Source: an uncultured Acidobacteriota bacterium | GTDB taxonomy: Bacteria; Acidobacteriota; Vicinamibacteria; Vicinamibacterales; SCN-69-37 | Direction of reading: 5' to 3' | Length of the DNA: 19,047 nt | Assembly: GCA_937880585.1 (NCBI GenBank) | Contig: CALFMR010000333.1 | Span: forward strand, 1 to 19,047 | Shown here: positions 1 to 6,858 of the stretch, in pieces | How positions within the stretch are numbered: position 1 is the stretch's first letter | Layout of the letters: every line of letters begins with the position of its first letter | Notes under the pieces: model-generated | The model's database searches: none | Told to the model about the DNA's origin: nothing | The model's input: the letters and a program-made list of their open reading frames with translations, nothing else | Translations under genes and position numbers: made by a program

Positions 1-2
1 GT

Positions 3-644
3 CTCGTCGCCGCCATGTGCAAGGAGATTCGCGACGGCGTCGGACCGAACGGCGACTGGTGCATCGACTTCCACCAGCGCTTCGATTACCCCGACGCGCT
101 GCGCTGCTGCCGCCTCATCGAGGAGTACGAGCCCTACTTCGTCGAAGATCCCGTGCGCGAAGAGCAGTTCCGCGAGGACATCCCGAAGTTACGACAGATG
201 ACGGCCGTGCCGCTCGCGGCCGGCGAGGAGTGGGGCCAGCGCGCGGACTTCAACACACTCGTCGAGCGTCACGACATCGACTACACGCGATCGACGTTGC
301 CGAACGTCGGCGGCATCACGGAGATGCTCGGGATCCTGGCGCTCTGCAACACGCACGCGGTCGGCATCGTGCCGCACTTCACGGGTCCGATCGCGACGGC
401 TGCGCTCATCCACGTGCTCTCGACGTTTCCCGGTCCGGTGCTCTTCGAATACAACTACGGCACGACGCCCATCGACTACCTGCCTGAGTTTCTCGACTTC
501 CGCGAAGGCAAGCTGTATCCGAACGATCGTCCAGGGCTCGGCGTGACGATCGATTCCCGGCGACTGACACCCATCGGCGAGATCACCGAACGCGCGAATC
601 GGCCGCTCTATCAGCGGCCCGACGGCTCGCCGACGCACTGGTAA
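3..644 (+). CDS. Enolase-superfamily sugar-acid dehydratase (galactonate dehydratase-like), 5'-truncated by window edge
   Basis: This is the C-terminal barrel of a mandelate racemase/muconate lactonizing enzyme-type protein. The frame is open from base 3, so the N-terminal capping domain lies outside the window; the first ATG inside (15) is internal, not the start. Visible metal and catalytic signatures, in order, are an Asp in DFHQR, a Glu in VEDP and a Glu in AGEE, with a His in the later PHFTGP segment. The D-x-H pattern is that of the galactonate/mannonate dehydratase branch, in which the His of DFH acts in acid/base chemistry and Mg2+ sits on the three acidic residues. The likely role is dehydration of an aldonic acid to a 2-keto-3-deoxy acid in the cytoplasm; the exact substrate cannot be read from the sequence. 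It converges on the ADOP permease gene. Confidence 0.88.
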   Translation, partial: LVAAMCKEIRDGVGPNGDWCIDFHQRFDYPDALRCCRLIEEYEPYFVEDPVREEQFREDIPKLRQMTAVPLAAGEEWGQRADFNTLVERHDIDYTRSTLPNVGGITEMLGILALCNTHAVGIVPHFTGPIATAALIHVLSTFPGPVLFEYNYGTTPIDYLPEFLDFREGKLYPNDRPGLGVTIDSRRLTPIGEITERANRPLYQRPDGSPTHW

Positions 645-802
645 GAGACAGGGGGCCGCCGGCAGAACCAAAGAAAGATGACACCGCGAGCCCGGAGCGG
701 AGTGAGGGTGGCGAGCGCCTTCGCGCCGGGCGCGGGCTTGCCGGCCGGAGCCTTTGGCGAAGGCCGAGCCCCAGCGCACGGCCAAGAAGACGACAGCGCG
801 CG
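645..802. other. Convergent intergenic region with a GCCTTCGC/GCGAAGGC inverted repeat
   Basis: 158 bp separate the ends of two convergent genes. An 8-bp perfect inverted repeat lies at 717-724 and 757-764, enclosing a GC-rich 32-nt interior with further self-complementary GGCC runs. It could fold in either transcript and serve as a bidirectional terminator, but there is no T-tract on either strand. The same arm sequence (CCTTCGC/GCGAAGG) recurs in a stem-loop after the osmC gene, so it may be a dispersed palindromic repeat. Confidence 0.4.
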
Positions 803-3445
803 TTATTCGTGGCGCAACGCCGTCGCTGGATCGATCGCCGACGCACGGCGGGCGGGAAGCACGCAGGCCAGGATCGCGGCTGCCGCGAGACCGATCGAGA
901 CGATCGCATACGTCATCGCGTCGGTCGTCTTCACCCCGAACACGAGCGACGTCATCGTCGAGTGCAGGGCGATCGCGCCGGCGAGGCCGAGTGCGAGCCC
1001 GGCCGCGACGAGGACGCCGCCTTCGCCAAGGATCATCACGAGGACGCGCGGCGCCGTTGCGCCGAGCGCCATGCGGACGCCAATCTCGGGCACACGCGCG
1101 GCGACCGATTCGGCGACGAGCCCGTAGATGCCGATTGCCGCCAGGAGCAGCGCGAGCGTCGAGAACACACCGATGAGCCCGCTCGTGAATCGTCGTGGTG
1201 CGAGCGACTCGGCCAGCCGGTCATCGAGTGTCTGGATATGCGTGAGCGGCAGCGTGGGGTCGACGTCGTGGACGACGGCGCGCACGGCCGGGAGCAGCGC
1301 GCGTGGATCGCCGGTCGCTCGAATGAGGAACGTCGAGAAGAAGGCGTTCGTCGGCTGCCCGTGCAGGAGATAGACGCCGGGCGCCGCCGGCACTTCGGGC
1401 TGGCCTCGGACGTCGGCGATCACGCCGACCACCGTCAGCTTCCGTTTGAAGAAGACCTGCGTGATCGTCTGCCCGATTGGATTGGCGCTGCCGAAGAACA
1501 ATCGCGCGGCCGACGCGTTGAGCATGACGACGAGCGCGCCGTCAACGTCTTCGTCGCGAAACGTCCGCCCCTGCGTCAGGACAGCGCCGAGCGCCTCGGC
1601 GTAGCCGGGACCGATGGATTGCGTGACGACGCGTTTTTCGCTCGCCGCCTCGCTCGAGAAGACATCGTCTGCTGACGACTGGAGCCGCGGGCCAACGCCG
1701 ACAGTTGCGACACCCGGCACCGTGCGCAGCCGCTCGACGAGCGCCGCCTGCGCGTGTGTCATCCGCTCCAGGCCGCCAGCGTGCGCGAGAGGCGCCAGAC
1801 CTGGCGGCATGTCGATCGCGATGACGTGCGCCGGGTCATAGCCAAGTGGCTGCGCGTCGATCGCGCGGAGCGTTCGCGCGAGGAGTCCCGCCGCGATCGA
1901 CAGCATCAGCGCAAGCGCGATCTCGACGACGGTCAGTCCGCGCCGGAGACGACGGCCGTGACCTGTCGTGCCCGCGCCCGTCGACCGCAGCGCTGGTCGT
2001 CGATGCAGATGCCTGAACGGCCAGCACGCGGCCAGGCCGGCGAGTGCGCCCGTCGCGAGTGAGATCAGCACGCTGAAGCCAACGACCGCCCATGTGATTC
2101 GAACGTCGTCGAGGCGTGGAATGTCGGACGGCGCAATCGAGACGATGAGCGGTACCGTCCAGATCGCGACGAGAATGCCCGCGGCGCCGCCAATCGCGCC
2201 GAGGACCAGGCCCTCGGTGACAGACTGGCGCACGAGCGTGGCGCGTCCCGCGCCGAGCGCGACGCGCGTGGCCATTTCGAGACGGCGGCCTGACGCGTGC
2301 GCGAGTAGCAAGCCGGCGACGTTCGCGGTGCCGATGAGCAGCACCGAGAGAGCTGCGCCGAAGAGAAACCAGAGACGAGTCGACACGTTCGCCGTGATCG
2401 TGTCGAGGAGCGGCGTGATGTGAATGCCGTACCCGGCATCATCTGGATACGCCCTCGCGAGCCGGTTGGCGATGAGATCGAGCTCGGCCTGCGCGCGGGC
2501 GATCGGCACGTCCGCGCGGAGCCGTCCAATCGCCACGAGAAACCGCGCGCGTCGTCCGCTCGGCACGGGCGGCGTCGCGATCCAGTAATCCACGCGCGCG
2601 CCCGACCGGAAGTCGCGTAAGGGGAAATTCGGCCCCAACACACCGACGACGCGAACCGGGTCATCGTCGAGCGTGACGGTGCGTCCGATGACATCGGTCG
2701 CGCCGTGGAATTGCCGCTGCCATAGATCGTGACTCAACAGGATCGACGCCATCGGTGGCGCGGTTGACGGCATCCGACGAACGTGCGGGTCATTCGCCGC
2801 GTAGAACGCGCGCCAGGGCGCGTAGTCGCTGTCGTTGAACACGCGGCCGAGCTCGGCGCGCACTGGGACGATGTGGAAGAAATCTTCCGAGACGCTCATG
2901 CCGCTGAGCTGTTCCGGCTCGCTGCCGCCGGTGAAGTTCACGCGCGGACTGCTGACGAAGGCGAGGCCGTCGAGCGTCTGCGTGGCGCGGCGCCAGTCGA
3001 GGGCGTTATCCGCCGAGACGTCGTCGAGGTCGCGCGCTGGCGGCGGCGACACCTCGTACACGCGGACCAGCCGTGAGCTGCCGTCGATCGGCAGGTCGCG
3101 CAGGAGCACGCCGCTGACGACGGCGAAGACGGTCGCGTTGAGGCCGATCCCGAGCGCGAGCGTCGCGATGCCGCCGATAGCGAGCGCGCGATTGCGGCGA
3201 AGCAAACGCAGCGCGTAGCCGACGTCGCGACGGATGACGTCCGCGTGTTCGCGCGGCGCGCGCCGCAGGACGTCGACGACGGTGCGCCACCACAGCCGCC
3301 GGATGCCTCCCTCGCGGCGGGCCGCATCCACGCGTTGATCCTCGAAATCGCTGGCCATCTCGTCGCCGAAGTCGCCGCGGAACTCGGCGGGAAAGAGCCG
3401 CAGCAGCCGGCGAAACACGCGCGTGTGCCAGGACGGCGCCGGCAT
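803..3445 (-). CDS. ADOP-family MacB/FtsX-type ABC transporter permease
   Basis: An 880-aa inner-membrane permease of the Acidobacterial Duplicated Orphan Permease type. Residues about 1-80 form the cytoplasmic permease prefix with the typical RLLRLFPAEFRGDFGDEM motif. A first transmembrane helix follows at about 88-112, then a periplasmic MacB-like domain. The first FtsX core lies at about 355-470 (ANVAGLLLAHASGRRLEMATRV). A second periplasmic domain follows, and the second FtsX core is at about 765-880, ending in the characteristic LPARRASAIDPATALRHE. No ATPase is fused or adjacent, which is usual for this family. It starts 3 nt after the stop of padR, so the two are co-transcribed, and PadR is inferred to control it. 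The transported substrate is unknown; MacB relatives export lipoproteins, peptides or macrolides by mechanotransmission. The reading frame is intact. Confidence 0.93.
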   Translation of the reverse strand: MPAPSWHTRVFRRLLRLFPAEFRGDFGDEMASDFEDQRVDAARREGGIRRLWWRTVVDVLRRAPREHADVIRRDVGYALRLLRRNRALAIGGIATLALGIGLNATVFAVVSGVLLRDLPIDGSSRLVRVYEVSPPPARDLDDVSADNALDWRRATQTLDGLAFVSSPRVNFTGGSEPEQLSGMSVSEDFFHIVPVRAELGRVFNDSDYAPWRAFYAANDPHVRRMPSTAPPMASILLSHDLWQRQFHGATDVIGRTVTLDDDPVRVVGVLGPNFPLRDFRSGARVDYWIATPPVPSGRRARFLVAIGRLRADVPIARAQAELDLIANRLARAYPDDAGYGIHITPLLDTITANVSTRLWFLFGAALSVLLIGTANVAGLLLAHASGRRLEMATRVALGAGRATLVRQSVTEGLVLGAIGGAAGILVAIWTVPLIVSIAPSDIPRLDDVRITWAVVGFSVLISLATGALAGLAACWPFRHLHRRPALRSTGAGTTGHGRRLRRGLTVVEIALALMLSIAAGLLARTLRAIDAQPLGYDPAHVIAIDMPPGLAPLAHAGGLERMTHAQAALVERLRTVPGVATVGVGPRLQSSADDVFSSEAASEKRVVTQSIGPGYAEALGAVLTQGRTFRDEDVDGALVVMLNASAARLFFGSANPIGQTITQVFFKRKLTVVGVIADVRGQPEVPAAPGVYLLHGQPTNAFFSTFLIRATGDPRALLPAVRAVVHDVDPTLPLTHIQTLDDRLAESLAPRRFTSGLIGVFSTLALLLAAIGIYGLVAESVAARVPEIGVRMALGATAPRVLVMILGEGGVLVAAGLALGLAGAIALHSTMTSLVFGVKTTDAMTYAIVSIGLAAAAILACVLPARRASAIDPATALRHE

Positions 3446-3448
3446 GGG

Positions 3449-3823
3449 TCAGCTCCGCGTGGGCCTGGGCACGAGCTTCTTCGCGTGCGCGGCGTCGACG
3501 AGCTCGCTGAGCCGCGCGGCTTCGGCCTGCGCCACGAGGCGTCCGAACGGCGTCAGCCGGTACGCCCGGCGGCGATCGGTGCTGCCGGCACGCGACTCGA
3601 CGATCCAGCCGTCCTCGAGCAGGCGTTTGACGATGCCGTAGAGCGTGCCGGTGCTGAGCTGTACGCGGCCGTTGGTGCGCGCCTCGACTTCCTTGAGGAT
3701 CGCGTAGCCGTGCGCCGGCCCGTCGGCGAGCGCGAGCAGGACGTGGAAGACGGCGGCGGAGAGGGGCAGGGCAGCCTCGGGCGAACGTCCCGTGCCGGCC
3801 GCAGACGGACCGACGGTTCCCAT
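3449..3823 (-). CDS. PadR family transcriptional regulator (ADOP-linked)
   Basis: A 124-aa PadR repressor. The winged helix-turn-helix spans about residues 21-95: the HGYAILKEVEART recognition region, then STGTLYGIVKRLLEDGWI, then a wing with RRRAYRLTPFGR. The C-terminal helix is short, as in the small ADOP-associated PadR proteins. The frame extends further upstream, with an alternative ATG at 3892. I chose 3823 because conserved PadR sequence begins soon after it, and because a TTGACA/TATCGT promoter lies immediately upstream, so the longer start would put the promoter inside the gene. There is no Shine-Dalgarno sequence, which fits a leaderless message. The ADOP permease follows 3 nt later. 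Binding of an unknown ligand is expected to relieve repression of the pair, including autoregulation. Confidence 0.9.
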   Translation of the reverse strand: MGTVGPSAAGTGRSPEAALPLSAAVFHVLLALADGPAHGYAILKEVEARTNGRVQLSTGTLYGIVKRLLEDGWIVESRAGSTDRRRAYRLTPFGRLVAQAEAARLSELVDAAHAKKLVPRPTRS

Positions 3824-3830
3824 GACGTCA

Positions 3831-3861
3831 GACGATACGTCGTGATGCGACGTAGTGTCAA
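3831..3861 (-). promoter_or_regulatory. padR-ADOP promoter overlapping an imperfect palindrome (probable PadR operator)
   Basis: Read on the minus strand, a perfect -35 TTGACA (3856-3861) is followed by an 18-nt spacer and a -10 TATCGT (3832-3837). The A of the padR ATG is only 8 nt beyond the -10, so transcription should begin at or next to the start codon. Overlying the promoter is a 12-nt inverted repeat with 10 of 12 positions matching: arms 3831-3842 and 3848-3859, 5-nt centre, perfect 7-bp core TACGTCG/CGACGTA. A regulator bound here would block RNA polymerase, so autorepression by PadR is the simplest reading. Confidence 0.65.
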
Positions 3862-3907
3862 GCGCAAGAACGCGTGTGTCGATCCAGGGCATCGCCCCGC
3901 CGTGGAG

Positions 3908-3929
3908 CCCTGGGCCTTCAGGCCCAGGG
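3908..3929. terminator. Strong stem-loop between rpsD and padR, candidate terminator without U-tract
   Basis: A perfect 9-bp GC-rich inverted repeat (CCCTGGGCC at 3908-3916, GGCCCAGGG at 3921-3929) with a 4-nt TTCA loop. It lies 25 nt past the rpsD stop on the minus strand and before the padR promoter, so it is well placed to end rpsD transcription. No T-run follows on the minus strand, so it may act as a Rho-assisted terminator or an mRNA 3' end stabiliser. Confidence 0.5.
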
Positions 3930-3954
3930 AAGACCGCGCGCTGTCTCTCGCGCC

Positions 3955-4563
3955 TTACGAATAGAACTCGACGACGAGCTGGAGCTCGATGGGGAAGGGG
4001 ACCGCATCGGCGCTGGGGATCGACGTGACGCGCGCGGTGAGCGCCGACGAGTCGACCTCGAGCCACTCGGGCGCGGCGAGCACCGCGCCACCGACTTCCT
4101 GCTGCTTGCGGACCGCCGCTTCGCCCCGCATGCCGTGCACCGTGATGACGTCGCCGCGATTGACGTGCGCGGCGGGATAGCTGAGTCGCTTGCCGTTGAC
4201 GTCGATGTGCCCGTGCGTCACGAGCTGGCGCGCGGCCGGGATCGTTCGCGCAAAGCCGGATCGGAAGACGACGCTGTCGAGCCGGCGCTCGAGGAGCTCG
4301 ACGAGCGTGGCCATTGCGTTGCCGCGCGTGCGCGCGGCGTCAGCGGCGATGCGGCGGAGCTGCCGCTCGGAGACGCCGTAGTGCGCGCGCAGCTTCTGCT
4401 TCTCCTTGAGCCGCCGCCCGTAGTTCGACAACGTCTTGCGGCGCCGCGCGCCATGCTGCCCCGGCGGCGTCGGCCGCTTCTCCATCGTCTTGGCCGAGAG
4501 GCCGGGAAGATTCACGCCGAGCGCGCGCAGCACACGCACGCGAGGACCGGTGTAGCGAGCCAT
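3955..4563 (-). CDS. rpsD: 30S ribosomal protein S4, zinc-ligand-free (C-) form
   Basis: A 202-aa small-subunit ribosomal protein S4, which nucleates 16S rRNA 5'-domain assembly. The N-terminus MARYTGPRVRVLRALG lacks the CxxC-type cysteines of the zinc-binding form and is followed by the family signature PPGQHGARRRKTLSNYGRRLKEKQKLRAHYGVSERQLRR (about 33-71). The S4 RNA-binding domain runs about 93-145 (RRLDSVVFRSGFARTIPAARQLVTHGHIDVNGKR), and the protein ends normally at VVEFYS. A good Shine-Dalgarno (GAAAGG, 7 nt upstream of ATG) supports the start. It is not in the usual rpsM-rpsK-rpsD-rpoA cluster: no ribosomal or RNA polymerase gene is next to it, so it may be a second copy or a relocated sole copy. 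Confidence 0.95.
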   Translation of the reverse strand: MARYTGPRVRVLRALGVNLPGLSAKTMEKRPTPPGQHGARRRKTLSNYGRRLKEKQKLRAHYGVSERQLRRIAADAARTRGNAMATLVELLERRLDSVVFRSGFARTIPAARQLVTHGHIDVNGKRLSYPAAHVNRGDVITVHGMRGEAAVRKQQEVGGAVLAAPEWLEVDSSALTARVTSIPSADAVPFPIELQLVVEFYS

Positions 4564-4874
4564 TCATTTACCTTTCGGGCCGCATTCGGGCACGATTTCG
4601 CCGCACTGACACTGGGTCAGGTTCCAATCGAGCAGAGGCGTGTCCGGGGACGCGGGCAACGGGCGAAGATGAGTCATACGCGCATGGCTCCTGCGCGATG
4701 CCGGCGGTCGAACACGCCAGCGGCCGCAGCTTCTGCAAGGCTAGACGGCTCGATCCGGCCCGCGCAAACCGCATGACGAAAATCCGACATCTGGAGTCGG
4801 ATTTCAAGATCGCGCCCGGCCTGCGCGCCCCGACGCGTATCTCGCCGGACGCCCATGTATGCTGAGGATTCCGC
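4564..4874. other. Divergent intergenic region between rpsD and rhomboid with two inverted repeats
   Basis: This region of about 310 bp has no convincing gene; the open frame on the minus strand (4568-4912) overlaps the rhomboid start and looks like a shadow. It holds the rpsD Shine-Dalgarno, a CTGAC-(5 nt)-GTCAG inverted repeat at 4606-4620 in the probable rpsD leader, and a 9-bp inverted repeat at 4780-4804. Near the rhomboid gene a GAGG lies 7 nt before its ATG. I found no convincing -35/-10 pair for rpsD. Confidence 0.5.
4780..4804. promoter_or_regulatory. AAATCCGAC-N7-GTCGGATTT inverted repeat (operator or terminator candidate)
   Basis: A perfect 9-bp inverted repeat with a 7-nt centre, located 70 bp upstream of the rhomboid start and 217 bp upstream of rpsD. 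On the minus strand the second arm ends in TTTT, so a weak intrinsic terminator is possible. However, nothing transcribed on the minus strand from the right is known to end here. The AT-flanked dyad in a divergent region looks more like a regulator binding site; the regulator is unknown. Confidence 0.4.
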
Positions 4875-5549
4875 ATGCCTCGCCCACGCACGCCGGTCAC
4901 CACGCTGCTCATCGTCTTGAACGTCCTCGCCTTTGCCTACGAGGTGTCGCGCGTGGGATCGGGCCTGCTCCTCGGCGGTGGATCGCTACAGGCGCTGGCC
5001 GATGCCGGTGCGCTCGTGCCCGTGTTCGTGCGCCAGAATGGCGAGTACTGGCGCGTCGTCACCGGCGCGTTCCTGCACGGCAGCGTGCTGCACATCCTCG
5101 TCAACATGTACTCGCTGTACGTGCTGGGACAGTTCGTCGAAGTGATCGCCGGCAAGCGCGACATGACGATCATCTACGTCGTCTCGCTCCTGGCGTCGGG
5201 CTTCGCCGTCGTCTATCTCAGTTCGCCGTACGACGTCACGGTCGGCGCGAGCGGCGCGATCTTCGGGTTGTTCGGCGCGCTCTTCGCCATCGGCTTCAAG
5301 CTCGGCCGGCCCGGCATGCAGCTCGTGCGCGCCAACATCGGCATCCTCGTGCTGAACCTGTTCATCACGTTCGCCGTGCCCGGCATCGCGGTCTGGGCGC
5401 ACGTCGGCGGACTCATCGCCGGGTTCATCGTCACGTACCTGATCTTCACGCCGCCGGCGCTCCGTCGCGCGGTCGTGACGCGTACGGCGTCCGATCCCTT
5501 CGTTCGCGATCACGACGTCATCGACGTGCCGCGCGATCTCGATCGATGA
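4875..5549 (+). CDS. Rhomboid family intramembrane serine protease
   Basis: A 224-aa polytopic membrane protease that cleaves transmembrane substrates within the bilayer. The catalytic Ser126 sits in GASG (124-127) and the catalytic His176 in AHVGGLIAG. The conserved HGSVLHILVN segment (His68, His73, Asn77) supplies the oxyanion/Asn elements, and W59-R60 matches the L1-loop WR motif. About six hydrophobic helices lie between residues 8 and 191, followed by a charged cytoplasmic tail of about 33 residues. The size matches the basic six-helix bacterial form. The start is supported by GAGG 7 nt upstream. The stop overlaps the next gene by ATGA, so the glycosylase is translationally coupled to it. 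The natural substrate is unknown. Confidence 0.93.
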   Translation: MPRPRTPVTTLLIVLNVLAFAYEVSRVGSGLLLGGGSLQALADAGALVPVFVRQNGEYWRVVTGAFLHGSVLHILVNMYSLYVLGQFVEVIAGKRDMTIIYVVSLLASGFAVVYLSSPYDVTVGASGAIFGLFGALFAIGFKLGRPGMQLVRANIGILVLNLFITFAVPGIAVWAHVGGLIAGFIVTYLIFTPPALRRAVVTRTASDPFVRDHDVIDVPRDLDR

Positions 5550-6133
5550 CGACGGGGCCGTCGTCTCGGCGACCGAAGGCGCGAGATTCCGCGGCCGTCG
5601 ACGGTCGAGGACAGGTGCTGCGCGACGCGGTGCGGCCCGGCATCCGCGTCCTCTTCGTCGGGATCAATCCGGGTATGCGATCGGCCGCGATCGGTCATCA
5701 CTTCGCCGGCTACTCGAATCGCTTCTGGCCGCTGCTCTTCGATGCCGGCCTCGTCTCCGAGCGGCTGCGGGCGGAAGACGATGAGCGGCTGCCGGAGTGG
5801 GGACTGGGCGTGACGAATCTCGTGCCGCGCGCGACGCCGGGCATCGACACGATCGCGCGCACCGAGTACGCCGCGGGTCTCGCTGGCCTGCGCCGCAAGG
5901 TGCGACGCTTGCGTCCGGCCATCGTCGCGTTCGTCGGCGTGTCGCTCTACCGATTCATCTTCGAGCGGAAGGGACCTATCGAACCCGGCGCGGCGCCCGA
6001 GCGTTTCGAAGGTGCACACGTATTCGTCGTGCCCAATCCCAGCGGCCGCAACGCGAACTTCACCTACGCCGAGATGCTCGACGCGTTCGTCACGCTTCGA
6101 CGGGCGGCGCGCCGGGCCCGTCGCGTATCCTGA
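5546..6133 (+). CDS. Mismatch-specific uracil/thymine-DNA glycosylase (Mug/TDG family)
   Basis: A 195-aa base-excision repair enzyme that flips and removes uracil or thymine mispaired with guanine. Motif 1 is GINPG (39-43), with Asn41 as the water-activating residue typical of Mug/TDG rather than the Asp of family-1 UNG. The downstream NRFWPLLFDAG segment (58-68) and the intercalating-loop motif NPSGRNANF (164-172) match E. coli Mug (NPSG). The reading frame is open far upstream, but the ATG at 5546 is chosen because conserved sequence begins about 30 residues later and it overlaps the rhomboid stop as ATGA. The first 25 residues are poorly conserved and basic. Confidence 0.9.
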   Translation: MTTGPSSRRPKARDSAAVDGRGQVLRDAVRPGIRVLFVGINPGMRSAAIGHHFAGYSNRFWPLLFDAGLVSERLRAEDDERLPEWGLGVTNLVPRATPGIDTIARTEYAAGLAGLRRKVRRLRPAIVAFVGVSLYRFIFERKGPIEPGAAPERFEGAHVFVVPNPSGRNANFTYAEMLDAFVTLRRAARRARRVS

Positions 6134-6172
6134 CGACAGCGTAAAGGATGCGCCGGCGGCGCCTCACCTTTT

Positions 6173-6778
6173 ATGGACAGCGCCTTCGTTCAGTCGCTTG
6201 TACAGCACGGCAGCCTCGCGCTGTTCGTCCTGCTCGCGCTCGGCATTGCCGGTCTGCCGGTGCCGGGCGAGACGCTGCTCGTCGTCGCGGGTGGGCTCAT
6301 CTCGCAGCACCGGCTCGCCGCCGTGCCGACTTACGTGGCCGCCATCGCGGGCAGCTCGGCGGGCATCACGATCAGCTATCTCATCGGGCGCGCGGCCGGC
6401 GTGACGGTGATCCGCCGGTACGGGCCGCGCTTGCACATCGACGCCGAGGACATCGAAGACGTCCGCGCCGTGTTCCGGCGCGCCGGCAAGTGGGGCTTGA
6501 TGTTCGGCTACTTCGTCCCCGGCGTTCGCCACTTGACGGCACTCGTCGCCGGAGGCGCCTGCCTCGAGCTCGGCCTGTTCTCGATGTTCGCCTACGTCGG
6601 CGCGGCGCTCTGGAGCGCGGTGTTCCTCACGATCGGGCTGTTCGTCGGCGAGCAATGGACCGCCATCGCCAGTCGTATTCACGTGCACGGCTGGCTCGCG
6701 GCGATCGTGGCCGCGGTGGTTGTCGTTGCGTTCTTCGTCTATCGGCACCGGATGCGGGAACGCCAGGCGCGAAGCTGA
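6173..6778 (+). CDS. DedA family (SNARE-associated/VTT domain) membrane protein
   Basis: A 201-aa inner-membrane protein of the DedA superfamily. Some members flip undecaprenyl phosphate or phospholipids and are needed for envelope integrity and antimicrobial peptide resistance. The family signatures are LPVPGE near residue 28 (re-entrant loop with Glu33) and the second half-repeat FVPGVRHLTALVAG (114-127) with the conserved Arg119. Hydrophobic segments lie at about 13-42, 50-80, 108-150 and 172-190, and the protein ends in a basic tail. The gene starts 39 nt after the glycosylase stop. No convincing Shine-Dalgarno precedes the ATG at 6173, so the start is moderately certain; homology begins almost at the N-terminus. 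Confidence 0.9.
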   Translation: MDSAFVQSLVQHGSLALFVLLALGIAGLPVPGETLLVVAGGLISQHRLAAVPTYVAAIAGSSAGITISYLIGRAAGVTVIRRYGPRLHIDAEDIEDVRAVFRRAGKWGLMFGYFVPGVRHLTALVAGGACLELGLFSMFAYVGAALWSAVFLTIGLFVGEQWTAIASRIHVHGWLAAIVAAVVVVAFFVYRHRMRERQARS

Positions 6779-6796
6779 CGCTGCGCCACGCGTTCC

Positions 6797-6827
6797 TTCT
6801 GGCTTCTGGCTTCGAACGTCTGACTTC
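6797..6827 (+). repeat. Degenerate CTTCTGGCTTC intergenic repeat, copy 1
   Basis: A 31-nt pyrimidine-rich element made of short units (TTCTGGCTTCTGGCTTC, then GTCTGACTTC), located between dedA and the DUF4159 gene. It matches the reverse complement of 10508-10538 at 25 of 31 positions. Function unknown. Confidence 0.55.
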
Positions 6828-6858
6828 GATCGGGTGTAGTGTCTACAAGGGGAATCTG

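Noticed and set aside
809..1675. 288-aa open frame antisense to the ADOP permease
   Set aside because: Its composition (Arg/Glu/Asp-rich) is the mirror of the permease codons, and the permease has clear family motifs throughout.
3823..4066. Longer N-terminus for the first PadR (205 aa)
   Set aside because: The extension would read through the TTGACA/TATCGT promoter and the hairpin at 3908-3929, and PadR homology begins after 3823.
4568..4912. 114-aa open frame on the minus strand upstream of rpsD
   Set aside because: It overlaps the rhomboid start antisense, has low-complexity Arg/Ser/Ala composition and no recognisable domain or ribosome binding site; typical chance frame in high-GC DNA.
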